From an uncultured Dermatophilus sp. (GTDB lineage Bacteria > Actinomycetota > Actinomycetes > Actinomycetales > Dermatophilaceae): a stretch of DNA of 5,900 nucleotides. Below are positions 4,835 to 5,900 of this stretch, piece after piece (the stretch's first letter is position 1; each line of letters opens with the position of its first letter). Under the pieces are notes generated by a model. It searched no databases. It saw nothing but the letters and a program-made list of their open reading frames with translations, and was not told the DNA's origin. A program made the position numbers and the translations under genes. The stretch covers positions 1 through 5,900 of the forward strand of contig CAMCQD010000122.1 in assembly GCA_945876925.1 (NCBI GenBank), written 5' to 3'.

Positions 4835-5733
4835 GCTTGCCGTATCCCGGCGAGCTGCCCGGCGAGCTGGAGCGCGCGTGCGCGCAGGTCAGCCACGTCC
4901 GGGCCGGCCGAGAGCAGATCGCGGCTGGAGTTAGCCAGCACATTGGCCACGGCACCCCCGGCAATCCGGCGCACATCGGCGGCGGTGGCACCCTGAGCGC
5001 CGATACCGGGGGCCAGCAGGGGCGCGTTAGCCGCCGCCAGATCAATCCCCAGCTTCTCAACGGCATCACCCACGGTGGCGCCGATGACCAGGCCCACGCT
5101 GCCCAGAACACCTGCCCGCGCGGCAGATTCGTTATCCGCGCGGACCCCGGCGACGATCTGCCCGGCCACGCTGAGCCCCCCTTGCGTGCGGGCGTGCTGC
5201 ACCGAGGGCCCTTCCGGGTTCGACGTGAGCCCGAGCACGAAGACCCCGCGCCCGCTAGCCGCCGCGGCGTCCAGCGCCGGGCGCAAGGACCCGTACCCGA
5301 GATACGGGCTGAGCGTCACCGCATCGGCCCGCAGCGGGGAGCCATCGCTGAGGTACGCCTGCGCATAGCCGGCCATCGTGGAGCCGATATCCCCGCGCTT
5401 GGCATCCAGCAGGCTCAGCGTGCCCGCCTCGCGCAGCGCCGCCAGGGTGCGCTCCAGGACCGCGATCCCCGCGCTGCCGAACCGCTCGAAGAACGCCGAC
5501 TGCGGCTTGACCACGGCGACGTGCCCGCCGAACGCCTCCGCGCAGCGGGCGCTGAACTCCTCCAGGCCGCGCACGTCGTCCGGCAGGCCCCAGCTGGCCA
5601 GCACGGCGGCATGCGGATCGATCCCGGCGCACAACGGGCCGTGCTCATCCATCGCCGCCGCCAGCCGCGCCCCGAAGGAGGCACGGCCAGCGGGAGTGAC
5701 GGCGTGACCGGGTACCGGACTGCTGGTGGACAT
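4831..5733 (-). CDS. pyrF: Orotidine 5'-phosphate decarboxylase (type 2)
   Basis: PyrF decarboxylates OMP to UMP, the last step of de novo pyrimidine nucleotide synthesis. The 300-residue chain is a TIM barrel of the longer type-2 class found in mycobacteria and other actinobacteria. The catalytic segment LLDAKRGDIGSTM (108-120) supplies the D-x-K-x-x-D triad Asp110, Lys112 and Asp115. The early substrate-binding strands are LCAGIDPH (34-41) and VAVVKPQSAFFERFG (72-86). LSPYLGYGSL follows, then VFVLGLTSNPEG, and the phosphate-binding end includes LLAPGIGAQGAT. The ATG at 5731-5733 has AAGGAG (5738-5743) just upstream. It follows pyrD after 57 non-coding bases, so the two pathway steps are probably co-transcribed, and its stop overlaps the chorismate mutase start. 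Nothing is missing. Confidence 0.97.
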   Translation of the reverse strand: MSTSSPVPGHAVTPAGRASFGARLAAAMDEHGPLCAGIDPHAAVLASWGLPDDVRGLEEFSARCAEAFGGHVAVVKPQSAFFERFGSAGIAVLERTLAALREAGTLSLLDAKRGDIGSTMAGYAQAYLSDGSPLRADAVTLSPYLGYGSLRPALDAAAASGRGVFVLGLTSNPEGPSVQHARTQGGLSVAGQIVAGVRADNESAARAGVLGSVGLVIGATVGDAVEKLGIDLAAANAPLLAPGIGAQGATAADVRRIAGGAVANVLANSSRDLLSAGPDVADLRARALQLAGQLAGIRQA

Positions 5734-5792
5734 CGCTCTCCTTGTTCTGCCGACGGTAAAAGGTACCGGCGCGATGCGGGCCTGCCAGCTGG

Positions 5793-5900
5793 CTAGGGCA
5801 GCCGCAGATGCGCCACTCCGATCACCTCGTCCAGGCTGGTGACCCCGCGGCGGCTCAGCTCGCTTTCCAGCTCGTGCAGCACCCGCAGCGGGCTGCGCGG
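5793..5900 (-). CDS. pyrD: Dihydroorotate dehydrogenase, C-terminal end (partial)
   Basis: The last 35 codons of a minus-strand gene run into the right edge and end in TAG (5793-5795). The reading PRSPLRVLHELESELSRRGV, then TSLDEVIGVAH, matches the C-terminal helix of PyrD, where an L-x-x-x-L-x-R-x-G...S-L-D-E-V-I-G pattern is usual. PyrD oxidises dihydroorotate to orotate, two steps before UMP. Its position directly before pyrF fits the actinobacterial pyrimidine cluster. Only the tail is visible, so the class (quinone-dependent class 2 or other) cannot be decided from motifs; the short tail alone limits certainty. Confidence 0.75.
   Translation of the reverse strand, partial: PRSPLRVLHELESELSRRGVTSLDEVIGVAHLRLP

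Noticed and set aside
4837..5796. Plus-strand open frame of 319 codons antisense to pyrF
   Set aside because: Compositionally biased and without motifs; the minus-strand frame encodes an unmistakable PyrF.

Overview
This 5.9 kb window is a dense housekeeping block from a high-GC actinobacterium. Three things support that. It encodes an actinobacterial integration host factor (mIHF). Its PyrF and chorismate mutase are of the types found in high-GC Gram-positives. The order pyrD-pyrF-mihF-gmk-rpoZ-coaBC-metK is a classic actinobacterial arrangement, known for example from Streptomyces. Six of the eight start codons assigned here are GTG. I cannot name the genus.

Every gene lies on the minus strand, so transcription runs from high to low coordinates. 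From the right edge: the last 35 codons of pyrD (5793-5900), pyrF (4831-5733), a small AroQ-type chorismate mutase whose start overlaps the pyrF stop in an ATGA (4484-4834), a 338-base gap rich in short dyads that probably holds the mihF promoter (4146-4483), mihF (3828-4145), gmk one base later (3272-3826), a 75-base spacer with a two-tier hairpin, rpoZ (2933-3196), coaBC (1519-2868), a 147-base spacer, and metK in two pieces (814-1371 and 128-817). A 12-bp inverted repeat at 81-115 is the likely metK terminator. A strong Shine-Dalgarno at 8-13 shows that another minus-strand gene starts just outside the left edge.

The genes share central metabolism rather than one pathway: UMP synthesis (pyrD, pyrF), GMP to GDP (gmk), the omega subunit of RNA polymerase (rpoZ), nucleoid architecture (mihF), coenzyme A synthesis (coaBC), S-adenosylmethionine synthesis (metK) and the branch to Phe/Tyr (chorismate mutase).

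Two observations stand out. First, metK is split into two complete, colinear halves by a frame change at a GTGA stop/start overlap, and that junction coincides with a doubled beta-hairpin-like segment. This may be a translationally coupled split enzyme, a disrupted or recombinant gene, or a sequence or assembly error. Second, a perfect 19-bp stem with a 6-base loop sits 17 bases after the coaBC start codon, in a non-conserved N-terminal extension. I found no mobile element, CRISPR array, RNA gene or clearly new multi-gene system.
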